From Panulirus ornatus (taxonomy: Eukaryota > Arthropoda > Malacostraca > Decapoda > Palinuridae): 64,000 nt of DNA. This document shows positions 22,452 through 35,640 of the stretch, in pieces (the first letter of the stretch is position 1; every line of letters begins with the position of its first letter). The notes beneath the pieces were generated by a model that was not told the DNA's origin, ran no database searches, and was given only the letters and a program-made list of their open reading frames with translations. The stretch spans positions 13,089,100-13,153,099 of the forward strand of contig NC_092250.1 in the NCBI RefSeq assembly GCF_036320965.1. The letters are read 5' to 3'. Both the position numbers and the translations under genes were made by a program.

Positions 22452-23758
22452 CGTGGGAGGGAGACTTTACGTGACCCGATAATTCGACTATGCACTCATC
22501 GTGTGAGGTAACGAAGTGATTGTACACAGTAATAGTGATGGAGGTTGGACTATATCAGTGAAGGAGAGGAGGTAACAGCGAGTGGTGGAATGCAACACAG
22601 ACCGGTCAACCACGCGGTCGCTTGGATGGTCAAGAGATGGCAACTTTTACTCGTATGTGTACGTATTTGACGCTAGCTCGTTTTGGGCTATCCAGGATTA
22701 TGGTGTAGACTTAGTGTTGAATTAAGAGTATTTTCAGTTCCACAATGATGGTGAGCTGATGGGTACCACCGTCACAGAAGCAAGCATGTGCCATGTGTTG
22801 ATATTTCCCAGCGTGTGGAGTCACCTCGCTCCACGGTACGATGAGACACTGGAGGGAAATATGAAATACTTTTGTGACCGACGCTTCTCAGTCCACTCAC
22901 TGGACTGATTGCAGTTCTTGATGATACCGTTACACTTCAGTGACATTCAGGCAGTGTGCCAGTATTGTTAGAAGGACCAGAGAGTATCGTCTCCTCTTTA
23001 ATCCCTGGCAGATACGTGTTAAGTGATGAGTCTACGGTAATATTGGCGTTGCGTAAGTATCCAGCAGCGCATCCCATCAAAGCCTCACCGCTTCGGCATA
23101 AAGACTAGTCGTGTTGGGAGACTATTATAAAGCAGTGATTCTAATGTGGTGGTGATCTGCTACTCTTCCCAACTGACCCACATTGTTGCTACTCGACTGT
23201 CTTCAGTAAAGGAAATGTTCGAAAGTTCTTATTGATCAGGGACTTTAGACTATAGATAATGCCTGGTACTGGCCACTCAGCAACATGGACATCCAACTGG
23301 GTCATGAGGCTGGCAGTGACGGGAAAACTGGGCGAAGTATGCCATAATATGGGGATGTGGTAGACATGACTCCTCTCTGTGGTTGAAGAGTGGCTCCATC
23401 CATAGTGGCAGAAGGGAAGGACTGATGTAACAGCGAGTGTGTATGTTGGCCACTGTACAGAATGACTCGTAGTGTACTCGGGAAAGTTGATCATGACACA
23501 TTTGAGAAGATAATGGATGCTGTGCTTAGCTATTTAGAAAACGTATGACTCGTCCATAAAGCGTATGTGCACTAAGGAACTATGGAGTACTGTGGTCCGT
23601 TCGGTGAGGTGGTACGAAAAAAAAAAAAGATTATTTTTCGTACATTTGACATAGCAATACTGAGTGTACATCATCTGCGTGACGTGAAAACTGGAAGGAA
23701 AAAGTACATATGTGGTATTGAAGCAAGGTTGTGACCATGATGGTGTTGGAAAGATAGG
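22452..23758. other. No supported feature
   Basis: Apparently unique sequence. The minus frames at 23189-23501 show no domain. Confidence 0.5.
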
Positions 23759-23838
23759 ACACGGTTAACGTGTCCATGATGCGGTTAACGTGTCCATGAT
23801 ACGGTTAACGTGTCCATGATGTGGTTAACATGTCCATT
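23759..23838. repeat. 20-bp tandem repeat, four units
   Basis: CGGTTAACGTGTCCATGATG repeats four times with one to three changes. Each unit carries the palindrome GTTAAC. Confidence 0.9.
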
Positions 23839-25245
23839 CGCGAACGTCATACTAAGTCTTGCCTACAGTCAGGGATTGTATTATCTTCACCTTCCCCAGT
23901 GCGCAGTGTTAGGTACAGCTTACGTAATGGTCTGGCCTCTCCATCTATTGTCAGCACCTGAAACTTCCACTAAAAGGTTAGTAAGAATTAATTACTTTAT
24001 TGTGATCTTTATTTTTATTCTTTATGCGAATATTTCATTCACCATTGACAAGCGTGTGTGTTTTCTCTCTGGTGTGTGCGTGTGTTTCTTTAATGCTTCA
24101 CCGTAGAGTTAAAAGTTAAATCAGGCCCGTATCTAGGATTTAGGCATGGGAGTGGGGATTATATACTCGGAAAGGTAACGGGTCAGTTAGGAACTTGCCT
24201 AGACAACGATGGAAAAGCTCAAAAACAAGAAGAGCATGCAAGGAACATTGTATTTTAGAGAACTTAACTTCAGATGGTTTTGGAGTTATTCGTATGGTGA
24301 AGTCAGTAACTAGAATTAGATTGTTGTTGAACACAACTGTTGTACCGAAGTGAGTTTGTTAATGAGAGCGGCGACTCGTAATGATTGAATTACGTGATAT
24401 TTCATATAATGAAACGACTGTAAACCGCTGACCAGCACGGGGAGGTGATCTCGAAGACCTTCAAGACCGTGTCGTTCCTCTTGCTAGTGTGAGCATTGTG
24501 GTCTTCGTTGGAACATCTGCCCCACAAACGAGATGGAAGAGTACAACACTCTCTCGTGTGTCTGAGTCGTGGACGATGAATGGAACGTGAATGGTTCGGT
24601 ATATACAGTCTGGCCGGGCATTATCCATAGCCAACTGCGATTTCCTCCAGCAAGTTAGACGTTCCAAAGATCAACGTCATAATACGATTGTTTCGTGTTG
24701 GGTAAGAGATTGAGCGTTGATGACGACGTGGTCTGAATATTCCTCGACAGTGTGGTCCTCCGTCATGTCCAAATGATGTCAGCGCAGACGATCGCACCCT
24801 TGCATGATGAGTTCATGGTCGGGGGAATCTATGCCAGAAAAATTATAGAGAGCCATTCAGAGATTTAGGAGGTGCTTGACTTTGCTTATTGACCGAACAA
24901 GTAGCTTGGTCTCTGTAGTTTTCGTCTCGGTAGTTTTTCTTTTTCTACAGACCCGGCTGCCTGGCTGCCAATAACCGTCTACATAAGGATGGGATTGACG
25001 TAAGTAAGAGTTGTAGTGCCCGTCGTATCAACGTGAACAGGCTCGTTTAGTCCGACCAGGTCGATGCTGACCATTAAACCCCTCGCGGGTGGAGTGGACG
25101 CCTCGGAATAGACCGTACTGACGGTGGTAGTTTGCCTTACGATAAAGGTTTTACGCTGCTCTGTAATCAGGGACAGGAGAGTGATGGACTTCTTTTGAAG
25201 TGAGACTTTCCATTTTGTTCGCCGGCGATGTCACAGGACTGACGC
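23839..25245. other. No confidently supported feature
   Basis: Several short open stretches on the minus strand (for example 24461-24667 and around 25020-25200), possibly a decayed retroelement, but no diagnostic motif is visible. Confidence 0.35.
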
Positions 25246-25246
25246 G

Positions 25247-25315
25247 CCCATGAGTCGAACCCAGGCTACAGGAAACGTCAGGTAGACATAGCATACCATT
25301 GGACCACTAATGGGA
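25247..25315 (-). repeat. tRNA-like sequence, probably SINE-derived
   Basis: On the minus strand TGGTCCAATGGTA resembles an internal A box and GGGTTCGACTC a B box, about 35 bases apart. The acceptor stem does not close convincingly, so a working tRNA gene is unlikely. Confidence 0.45.
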
Positions 25316-25385
25316 CAGGTCTGGTCCAGCGGTACACTTACCGCCTGCAATTCCCTGTTATCCTGGACTCGACTCTCGGGCTCCC
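25316..25385 (+). repeat. tRNA-like sequence, inverted partner
   Basis: TGGTCCAGCGGTA (A-box-like) and GGACTCGACTC (B-box-like) lie on the plus strand, directly head-to-head with the minus-strand copy ending at 25315. Confidence 0.45.
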
Positions 25386-26595
25386 AATGGTATAATCGTT
25401 GAGATATATCTTCATTTATGATTGGCCCAGGACACCTTCCCAGGGGATGGCGTGATGGAATCGCACAGTAGTAGACAAGGCGTTGGTTGGGAAGTCCTTG
25501 GGGATTATTTTAAATGTGGGGTTACTGAAAGTACGACTGAAATTAGGTGATGCGCTTCCAGATATGAATGGATCCTACCAAAACCCTGTTTGACCTTTCA
25601 TGGCATTCGAGCTCACCCTTATTACTCGGCAGCAGGGGCCGTAATTTATAATTCTATGACTACTCTGGTCTCATCGTTGCATTTAGTTGATGGCTGGTAT
25701 GTTCGCTGGGTGTGTGTCTGCTTCTCTCCAAAGACAAGTTTAGCAAAGATAATCCACTTTCGAAGGATATTCTTCACCATTTGGACGGCTAGAGGATGTT
25801 AAGCGAGATTGCTACACGTTTTGTTGTTTTCTAGGAGTGTTTCACATCCAATTTATGACGTTTAATACCAAATCAGTGCTAACTTTCCCCCCCCAGTGAG
25901 ATCCTTCTCAAGCGTTAACAATCAAGTCATAAGCTTCTCTTTCTGATCCATAAATCAATACTTTGGTGTCTCTAGGTGAGTAAGACATTACTAAATGATC
26001 ATTAGAGAACATATTCTTAAACCCTTTTTCTGCCTTTCTAGATGTAGAGTAGCTGTACAGGTTTTCTTAAGTTAGTGAGGCAATGGCTCCGTTTTCTCAG
26101 GTTTCCCCACGATGGAGCTGGCGACAGAAAATGGTTTTAGCTTTGGGATGGCTAACTACAACAATATTTCAATGTCCCGAAATGAATTACGTTTATATAA
26201 CAGACACTTGACAGACATATTCTAAGAAGATGCAGTAATGTATGTGAAAGAACGCACGCGTTTAATGCGTTTATGACATTTGTTTTACTCTTAATGGACT
26301 CGTTGCTGCCGGTTTAAAGAATGACATAAGGGGTGTGGGATATTCCATTTTCACCCATGACTTGTCTATCGACATTATTAGATAACGTTACACATAAGAT
26401 CATGAGGGACAGAGTAAATGGGGTTTAAGTATATTCGATATAATAGTTTATTTGGAATCCAGCTTAGAGCCCATTGCACTGAAGGTACAGACGTGCCGGC
26501 CTGCGAGTGTAGTGACATCCCCAGCAGACACACCTGACCTGTGCCAGTAATGGCACACACAAGAATGGGTTGTCATTCATATGACCCCGTGCCAG

Positions 26596-26599
<4 letters not shown>
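25386..26599. other. No supported feature
   Basis: Apparently unique sequence with no recognisable gene. Confidence 0.5.
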
Positions 26600-26647
<48 letters not shown>

Positions 26648-26716
26648 AGCCTTATTGTTTATATTATTACTTTTGAGAAATCTAGAACACGCCAAAATAT
26701 GCAATTTGGAGTTGAG

Positions 26717-26764
<48 letters not shown>
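26600..26764. repeat. (CA)n and (GT)n in inverted arrangement
   Basis: CA array (about 26600-26645) and GT array (about 26721-26764) are separated by about 75 bases. They are reverse complements and could form a long stem. Confidence 0.95.
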
Positions 26765-26766
<2 letters not shown>

Positions 26767-27409
26767 TCACACTGTCACTTAGTTCCTTAGACACGTATCG
26801 ATATTCCCGTCGCTGATGGTTGGCGGCATCTGCAATCAGTTAGGTGTAGAGGGAATCGACTTCCATATACGTGGAATCTGGTATCTTTTAGATCGATTTT
26901 GATACCTTTACTGATTGCTATTTTGTTCGTGTTGCAAATAAACTCAGTCACTCACTCACAAATTGAGAAACTAAACGTATTCCTGTACGAATTGATGGCA
27001 CAGTTGTATTGTGAACCTGTTACTTGGGTGAAAACAATGGAGAAATAATGGTTTGGATTTCTATAAGAGAGTGAGCTCTGTTTAAGACCAAAGATAAGCC
27101 TGGATGGATTGTCTGTCTCTGCATTTGGACTACCAGAAAGCATTCGACACTGTCCCACCTTGGTAAAGAAGCTGGATCGTCTGACAGGTTTAAGGAGGGA
27201 GACTCCTTCGATGGGTAGGTGATAGAAAGGAAGAAAATGGGATAGAGATGTGGGCAAATTTTTCTTTTTCTTTTCGTCTGAAGAGCATCGAAACATTAGC
27301 ATTAGCCTCTGCCAAAATGTTTTCATGGCAAGGACTATCGTTAAAACACAAATCAACGCTGAGCTAATATTGATACTAATCATAGGTGTATAAGCCTGTT
27401 CTAGAACAT

Positions 27410-27815
27410 GAATTATAGTATACACGTATTTCATTCAAGAATGAGAATCATAGTACGCGTATTTCAATCAGGAATGAGAATTATAGTACGCGTATTTCAA
27501 TCAGGAATGAGAATTATAGTACGCGTATTTCAATCAGGAATGAGAATTATTGTATGCACGTATTTCAATCAAGAACAATAGTTATAGTATGCACGTATTT
27601 CAATCAAGAATGAGAATTATAGTATGCACGTATTTCACTCGAGTGAGAATTATAGTGTGCACGTATTTCACTCAAGAATGAGAATTATAGTATGCACGTA
27701 TTTCAGTCAAGAACGATAATTATAGTATGCACGTATTTCACTCAAGAACGAGAATTATAGTATGCACTTCTTTCAATCAAGAACAACAATTATAGTACGC
27801 ACGTATTTTACCTTT
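27410..27815. repeat. ~33-35-bp minisatellite, about 12 units
   Basis: The unit GAATTATAGTATGCACGTAT plus TTCAATCAAGAATGA recurs with small changes. The first units carry ACGCGTA in place of ATGCACGTA. Confidence 0.93.
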
Positions 27816-28181
27816 TTCTGTCTTAATGATTATAAGCTGGAATACTTCCTCCATTGACTTGGTTGCATAGATCAGGTGGTGTTTTTTCCCCTAGTCTTCT
27901 TATTCTACAAGACTACCATGTCATTATACTCTTTACTAAATGGGTTTTTAACCAGGCAGCTGGTGTGCCGGTAGTGAAGATGTTATTGCTAGGGAACCTT
28001 CTACTTTACTGTCCCCCTCTCCATGTATATAGATGAAGCATTAGGGTTAATGTTATGATCGCTTAGCACGTAGGTTCATGGTAGACTCTTGTGCTTCCAT
28101 GTGAGCCATCCATTCCCCAACCCCTACATCCTTTCCTCATCGACCATCTCATGTATCTCTTTCATATCTATTATCTCTCCC

Positions 28182-28182
<1 letters not shown>

Positions 28183-28257
<75 letters not shown>
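28183..28257. repeat. (TC)n microsatellite
   Basis: About 75 bases of TC in a pyrimidine-rich tract running to about 28560. Confidence 0.97.
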
Positions 28258-28261
<4 letters not shown>

Positions 28262-29343
28262 TCTTCTTCTTTGAACTGTCTCTCACACGCTTCACCCTTC
28301 CTTGTATTCTCCACACACCTGCTCCTCATTTCCCCTCACATTTTCAACACTGTTCTCACCTCCTTCGTATCTTTCCCACTTATATCTTGTAATGTCTTTA
28401 CGCTCCCGTAGCCTTTAACCATCCCCCTTCCCTTCCATTTCCTCTTTCCCCCATTTCCTCCCGCTGTCGCTACCCTTTCCCGCCTTCCTGTGACTTTCTC
28501 TACCCTTCTTTCCCGTCTCTACTACTCCTCCCTTCACTCCCCGTTGCCTCTTGTCAAGCCATCCTTCCTTCTCGTTGTATTTATGATTCTTCCTTCGTAG
28601 TTCATGAAGTCAGAGTAATCCCAGTTACAGAGACCTACAATTTCTTCAGGAAATGAAGCCTATTTTGGAATTTGAGAAACGTCTGAAAACCATTAATACA
28701 TCTATGGGTTTTTTTTTTACCTCGCACTCTTGTACAGTGATGACGTAGACTTTCCGAGTATCCCACACTTAACTTCCAAGGATAATCTTCCAGACCATTT
28801 CGAGCAAATTATAAGTTTCCCCACACATTTAGACCCTCACACTCCAGGTATACCAAACCCTTCTCAATTTTGATCTTGGGAACGAATATCCTAAACTGCC
28901 ATTAGTGGATTCTGCTGTGGTCCTAGTCTCTTTTAATTGGAAACTATGTCCTCGTCTTCACTAAAGCCCCACTTAATGTAATGCTCAAGTCCTTTTTTTC
29001 ATCATTTTAACTCCAAAGTTTGAGTATAGCCTTCTCGAAATCCATTCCAGCACTCTTGTCCTTCGATCACCATAAAGCCTCATTTTCTTCTGGTGTCTAG
29101 AAATGTGTTATGGTATTCAATGACTCGTGTTCCAGGACAATCCTAGTATCAGATCCGCTTTCGAGTTCCAGTTAGCTAGTATTCTCGCCATTACAGCAGT
29201 CCAGGGACCAAGCTTTTCCGGGTACTGCACTATTTAACAACATTTATCTGGCACTTCTCTCCATTTTGGAACATCGTCCCATAACCATTAATGGTTATAG
29301 AGAAGAAACTCATGGAATCTGTGTTATGTTCGTATGTGTTCAT
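28258..29343. other. No supported feature
   Basis: Pyrimidine-rich then mixed sequence. No gene recognised. Confidence 0.5.
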
Positions 29344-29416
29344 ATTTCTAAGGAACACTGTACACACAAAACACTGTTCAGATTTCTAAGGAACACTGTA
29401 CACACAAAACACTATG
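29344..29416. repeat. 38-bp direct duplication
   Basis: TTTCTAAGGAACACTGTACA followed by CACAAAACACT occurs twice in tandem. Confidence 0.9.
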
Positions 29417-29938
29417 TACCGAGAGCTGTGCTTGAGCATATGACTAATTTCAAGCCTTAGATGTTGAGCTTGGTGGCTTTAGTCACGACGTCTCGAGGCC
29501 TGGGTGTCAGTTGAAATATAGAGAGGTTGACGAACGAGAAAAAAGAAGAGACAATGGAAAGTATTTTAGGAATTGTAGAGGATGTGAAAACCCTGCCCAG
29601 GTCATAGTTACAGGGGAAAAAAATGATAGAATAGAGAATTTCCAAAGCTTCGAGGTGTAGAGTAAGAAATAGATGTTTAAGTAGCTTCTGTCTCCTGATT
29701 TCTTCCATATACCAGACTTGCTCTTTCTTTCCAGTCAAATGAGCTTCTTTTATTTTCTGATGGAGTGACCCGAGCGTTTTCGCTGGAGTCTCGCGTGTGT
29801 GTGGGCTGGTTCAGCACGAATGCGTCAGAGGAAAACCGCATTTGCCGAAAGGCTTAGTCGGTCGGTTGCTAGTGACACTATCAAAGGTTGGCTTTGGAAA
29901 GCTCTCTTAACCTAGTTCAGAGGCGGTGTTTGCTTGGC

Positions 29939-29944
<6 letters not shown>

Positions 29945-29998
<54 letters not shown>

Positions 29999-30036
29999 TT
30001 CTTCGCCGAGCGGTGCGCCATTATCAAATGACCAGA

Positions 30037-30075
<39 letters not shown>
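29945..30075. repeat. Two (TG)n arrays
   Basis: TG arrays at about 29945-29997 and 30040-30075, separated by about 42 bases. Confidence 0.97.
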
Positions 30076-30077
<2 letters not shown>

Positions 30078-30149
30078 GTGCTTCTTCATCACACACTAGC
30101 TCTTGTTGATTCCGTGTGGAGGTAACGTAAACTTGGTCAGTTCATTACC

Positions 30150-30300
30150 TCCACGACCCCCCCCTTTTTTTTTTTTTTTAGAAAGGGTCCTTGTGCTACA
30201 CTCTCATCCCAGTGGCTCATTTTGCTGTAAAGCTGCTCTACGCCTCAGTAGCAGGGGCAGGAAGACTCCTCTGCAGTAGAGTTCATTGATAAGACTCTAC
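30150..30300 (+). repeat. Dispersed repeat family R-A, diverged copy
   Basis: A C-run/T-run, AGAAAGGGTCCTTGTG, then AAGCTGCTCTACGCCTCAGTAGCAGGGG match the order of blocks at 42580-42715 and 10760-10880. Confidence 0.45.
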
Positions 30301-31007
30301 TCATGATTCTGTTGTACAAAACTCCATCCCAAACCGAATTACTCGAGGAGAGAGCGATCTTGTAACAGAAATCTTTTGTTCTGTATTGCGAAGGTCATCG
30401 TACGTTATATTTTGTGATGATGAGGTAAAAAAGAAAATGTAATGCGTGGCTGCTGGTATATTGTTGAATACTGGTACATTTTTCTGCTGTGGGGACTATA
30501 GATAAAACTCATTTTTGATCAGGTTTGTGTCATAAAAATCCGTGACAGTGTTATTCATCATCCCCTACTGTATTATTCCATTCCGAAAGGAGCAGGTTAA
30601 AGAGCCAAGCGAGGATATTTCGTGTTAAGACTGTTATCTGATCGTTAAAGTTATTTCAAAAGAGGCGGGATATGGCGAAAAATATAGATGATAGACTTGA
30701 GATATCACTTTGCATAACCACTGTGACAAGGAACTCTGAACTTATTAGTTTCTGATCCAATCTTACTCGATAGCATTTGTTTTGATGGTGTTTAGATACT
30801 TAAAGATGTGGCCAGAAATATTGGTTGGCGTAGATAAAAGATATCTTTTGCTGATTCTAATATTTTCTGGAAGAGAGTAACTCATCCAGGAATAGTTGAA
30901 GCTTCATCTGTATCCACTCCTCCGCAAAGATTTAATATCAATGTTATATCTTAAGTGTTTTGAACATGGAACACAGTTGCTGTAGAAAACGGACTTAGGG
31001 CGTGAAA
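30301..31007. other. No supported feature
   Basis: AT-rich sequence without recognisable gene or repeat. Confidence 0.5.
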
Positions 31008-31009
31008 GA

Positions 31010-31031
<22 letters not shown>
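31008..31031. repeat. (TA)n array, left flank of SINE copy 1
   Basis: Short TA array followed by an 11-base T-run, the reverse complement of an (A)n(TA)n tail. Confidence 0.96.
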
Positions 31032-31040
<9 letters not shown>

Positions 31041-31041
31041 T

Positions 31042-32526
<1,485 letters not shown>

Positions 32527-32528
<2 letters not shown>

Positions 32529-32553
32529 TATATATATATATATATTTTTTTTT
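32527..32553. repeat. (TA)n plus T-run between two LINE copies
   Basis: 17 bases of TA and an 11-base T-run join the 5' end of one LINE fragment to the 3' tail of the next. Confidence 0.95.
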
Positions 32554-33072
32554 TTCGCTGTCTCCCGCGTTTGCGAGGTAGCGCAAGGAAACAGACGAAA
32601 GAAATGGCCCAACCCACCCCCATACACATGTATATACATACGTCCACACACGCAAATATACATACCTACACAGCTTTCCATGGTTTACCCCAGACGCTTC
32701 ACATGCCCTGATTCAATCCACTGACAGCACGTCAACCCCGGTATACCACATCGATCCAATTCACTCTATTCCTTGCCCTCCTTTCACCCTTCTGCATGTT
32801 CAGGCCCCGATCACACAAAATCTTTTTCACTCCATCTTTCCACCTCCAATTTGGTCTCCCACTTCTCGTTCCCTCCACCTCCGACACATATATCCTCTTG
32901 GTCAATCTTTCCTCACTCATTCTCTCCATGTGCCCAAACCATTTCAAAACACTCTCTTCTGCTCTCTCAACCACGCTCTTTTTATTTCCACACATCTCTC
33001 TTACCCTTACATTACTTACTCGATCAAACCACCTCACATTGTCCTCAAACATCTCATTTCCAGCACATCCAT
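32554..33072 (-). mobile_element. RTE-like LINE, short second copy in tandem
   Basis: Same family and orientation as the neighbour. It covers the UTR and the last ~120 codons (VLKWFGHMERM, GRPNWRWKDG). Small deletions are present, including loss of one Arg codon pair in the RRRGRP motif and a short deletion near the WFDRVSN region. The right end stops at CAGCACATCCAT without TA repeats. Confidence 0.92.
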
Positions 33073-33119
33073 AGAGGGCGTTTCTGAATAGATGTAAATC
33101 TTGTTGAGAAGGTAGGTCA

Positions 33120-33600
33120 GTAGGATGAACCTCCACCACTGCCTAGGGAACGCGTCCACTTCAACACCACTAGTTGGGGGAACCCAACTGTCTCTTGCCA
33201 TTGCCCAGGGAAGACCCATCTACCTTCATCAGTGCCTAGGGAATTCGTTTATCTCAACCGCCAACGTTCTAGTGGTTCATCTACGTCCACAAGTGTCCGG
33301 TGGGACCCATCTCCCTCCACCATTTCCCAGGGGGGACTCGCTTAACCTCCATCGGAGTCGTTTATCTCACGTACTGCCTCAAGAGACATCTACTGTCACT
33401 CTCTATGGGAACTCGTCTACCTCCTGCACTTCAAAGGAGCTCATTTACCCCGCACACGCACTGCCATGAGAGGCTTTTAAACTTGCAGTACTGCCCAGAG
33501 AGTCCCATCTCCCTCTATCGTTTCCCAGGGCCAATCATCTACTTCCATTACGACCTAAGTAGACTCATCTACCTCCATCACCGGCACGGGGTAGAACCAT
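33120..33600. repeat. Degenerate ~35-40-bp tandem repeat
   Basis: Blocks such as CATCTACCTCCAYCA followed by TGCCCAGGGRA recur about a dozen times with variable length. It is an old minisatellite. The plus frames at 33125-33758 are by-products. Confidence 0.75.
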
Positions 33601-34155
33601 TTAACCCCACTAGTGTCACTGTAGTATATGGAATGTTACAAAGAGCATACAACCCGGTGCTATTTTGCAACATCAATGCCTTCGTGAATATAAAGACTCA
33701 AAAGGTTAAAATAATTACACACCTTTTCGTCTTTTCCACATTAACACGTCTCCTTTGAGAGCCACCTTTTTTTTTTTTTTTTCTCTCCTTTCGCGTGGTC
33801 TGACATCTTTTTTTGCCTCCCACACGACTTTCTCGAAGCAATTACCTCCTCCTTACGAGGCCTGTCATGCAGGGACGAAGAGAGTCTTACGGGTCATGAG
33901 CAACCATGACACATTATCCCCAGCTGTTCACGCGTTGCACCGCACGACACCCCTCTTAAAAAAAAACCAGCTCATGAATACCCGAAGTGAAGTAAACGTC
34001 AGCTTTATGGAGCGTCAGGAGAAGGTAATTAGATGATTAAAATTGTGGACGGCAGTTTTGCCCAGAAAATTGTAGACGGCCTGGGGATAACGCTGCAGGC
34101 GCAGCATTCCAAACTTGAACGGTATATGAATATAGGGAGGAGTATCATTGTGAGG
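33601..34155. other. No supported feature
   Basis: Mixed sequence including a T-run at about 33766. No gene recognised. Confidence 0.5.
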
Positions 34156-34424
34156 GGGAGGTGGAGGGAGGGAAATGGGCGACACATCAGGGCTAAGGGA
34201 GGTGGAGGGAGGGAAATGGGCGACACATCAGGGCTAAGGGAGGTGGACGGAGGGAAATGGGCGACACATCAGGGCTAAGGGAGGCGGAGGGAGGGAAATG
34301 GGCGACACATCAGGGCTAAGGGAGGTGGAGGGAGGGAAATGGGCGACACATCAGGGCTAAGGGAGGTGGAGGGAGGGAAATGGGCGACACATCAGGGCTA
34401 AGGGAGGCGGAGGGAGGGAAATGG
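34156..34424. repeat. 41-bp minisatellite, about 6.5 units
   Basis: The unit GGGAGGTGGAGGGAGGGAAA plus TGGGCGACACATCAGGGCTAA is almost perfectly conserved. G-rich strand with many GGG runs. Confidence 0.97.
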
Positions 34425-34559
34425 ATGGCCAACAGACGATACTCGGATTTGCCTAGCGATGGTGGGAGGTGGATAGAGCTTCTGCTGGCCATGCTGTATG
34501 GAGAAGAATAGGTGACTGATGGAAAGTAAGAGACTTGTAGTGATGGAGAATAATCACAC

Positions 34560-34645
34560 GGTTTTAGGTTGTCCCAGTTGTAGACTTGTCCTAGTCTTAC
34601 CCTGTTTGAGAATGATCCCGCTCTGGTGTTAATCTGGATCATGGT
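34560..34645. repeat. Diverged monomers flanking the 32-bp array
   Basis: Imperfect 16-base words such as GACTTGTCCTAGTCTT precede the ordered array. Confidence 0.6.
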
Positions 34646-35513
34646 TAGCTTGTCGTAGTATTAGCTTGTCCCAGTGTTAGCTTGTCGTAGTATTAGCTTG
34701 TCCCAGTGTTTGCTTGTCGTAGTATTAGCCTGTCCCAGTGTTAGCTTGTCGTAGTATTAGCTTGTCCCAGTGTTAGCCTGTCGTAGTATTAGCGTGTCCC
34801 AGTGTTAGCCTGTCGTGGTATTAGCTTGTCCCAGTGTTAGCCTGTCGTAGTATTAGTTTGTCCCAGTGTTAGCTTGTCGTAGTATTAGCTTGTCCCAGTG
34901 TTAGCCTGTCGTGGTATTAGCTTGTCCCAGTGTTAGCTTGTCGTAGTATTAGTTTGTCCCAGTGTTAGCTTGTCGTAGTATTAGTTTGTCCCAGTGTTAG
35001 CTTGTCGTAGTATTAGCTTGTCCCAGTGTTAGCTTGTCGTAGTATTAGCCTGTCCCAGTGTTAGCTTGTCGTAGTATTAGCTTGTCCCAGTGTTAGCTTG
35101 TCGTAGTATTAGCTTGTCCCAGTGTTAGCTTGTCGTAGTATTAGCCTGTCCCAGTGTTAGCTTGTCGTAGTATTAGCTTGTCCCAGTGTTAGCTTGTCGT
35201 AGTATTAGCCTGTCCCAGTGTTAGCTTGTCGTAGTATTAGCTTGTCCCAGTGTTAGCTTGTCGTAGTATTAGCTTGTCCCAGTGTTAGCTTGTCGTAGTA
35301 TTAGCTTGTCTCAGTGTTAGCTTGTCGTAGTATTAGCTTGTCCCGGTGTTAGCCTGTCGTAGTATTAGTTTGTCCCAGTGTTAGCTTGTCGTAGTATTAG
35401 CTTGTCCCAGTGTTAGCTTGTCGTAGTATTAGCTTGTCCCAGTGTTAGCCTGTCGTAGTATTAGCTTGTCCCAGTGTTAGCTTGTCGTAGTATTAGCTTG
35501 TCTCAGTGTTAGC
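34646..35513. repeat. 32-bp dimeric satellite (two 16-bp monomers), ~27 copies
   Basis: Monomer A (TAGCTTGTCGTAGTAT) strictly alternates with monomer B (TAGCTTGTCCCAGTGT). Variation is mostly C/T at a few positions (GCTTG/GCCTG/GTTTG). The alternation shows that the dimer, not the monomer, has been amplified. Confidence 0.97.
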
Positions 35514-35640
35514 TTGTCCTATTCATGTCCTGCTTCAGTGTGTGCCTGTTCTAGTGTTAAGTTTTTGAACCTTTTTGAGCCTGTTTCAGTGGTAGCCTGT
35601 TCTAGTGTCAACTTGTCCCACTGTTAGTCTGACCCAGTGT
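35514..35640. repeat. Diverged monomers at right edge of array
   Basis: Degraded monomers (GCCTGTTCTAGTGT, CTTGTCCCACTGTTAG) without A/B alternation. Confidence 0.65.

Noticed and set aside
21907..22527. Three repetitive proteins of 125-206 residues
   Set aside because: A 37-bp tandem repeat without stops opens all three frames. No unrelated flank extends the protein.
25247..25385. Functional tRNA genes
   Set aside because: A and B boxes are recognisable but acceptor and anticodon stems do not pair well enough, so they are annotated as SINE-derived.
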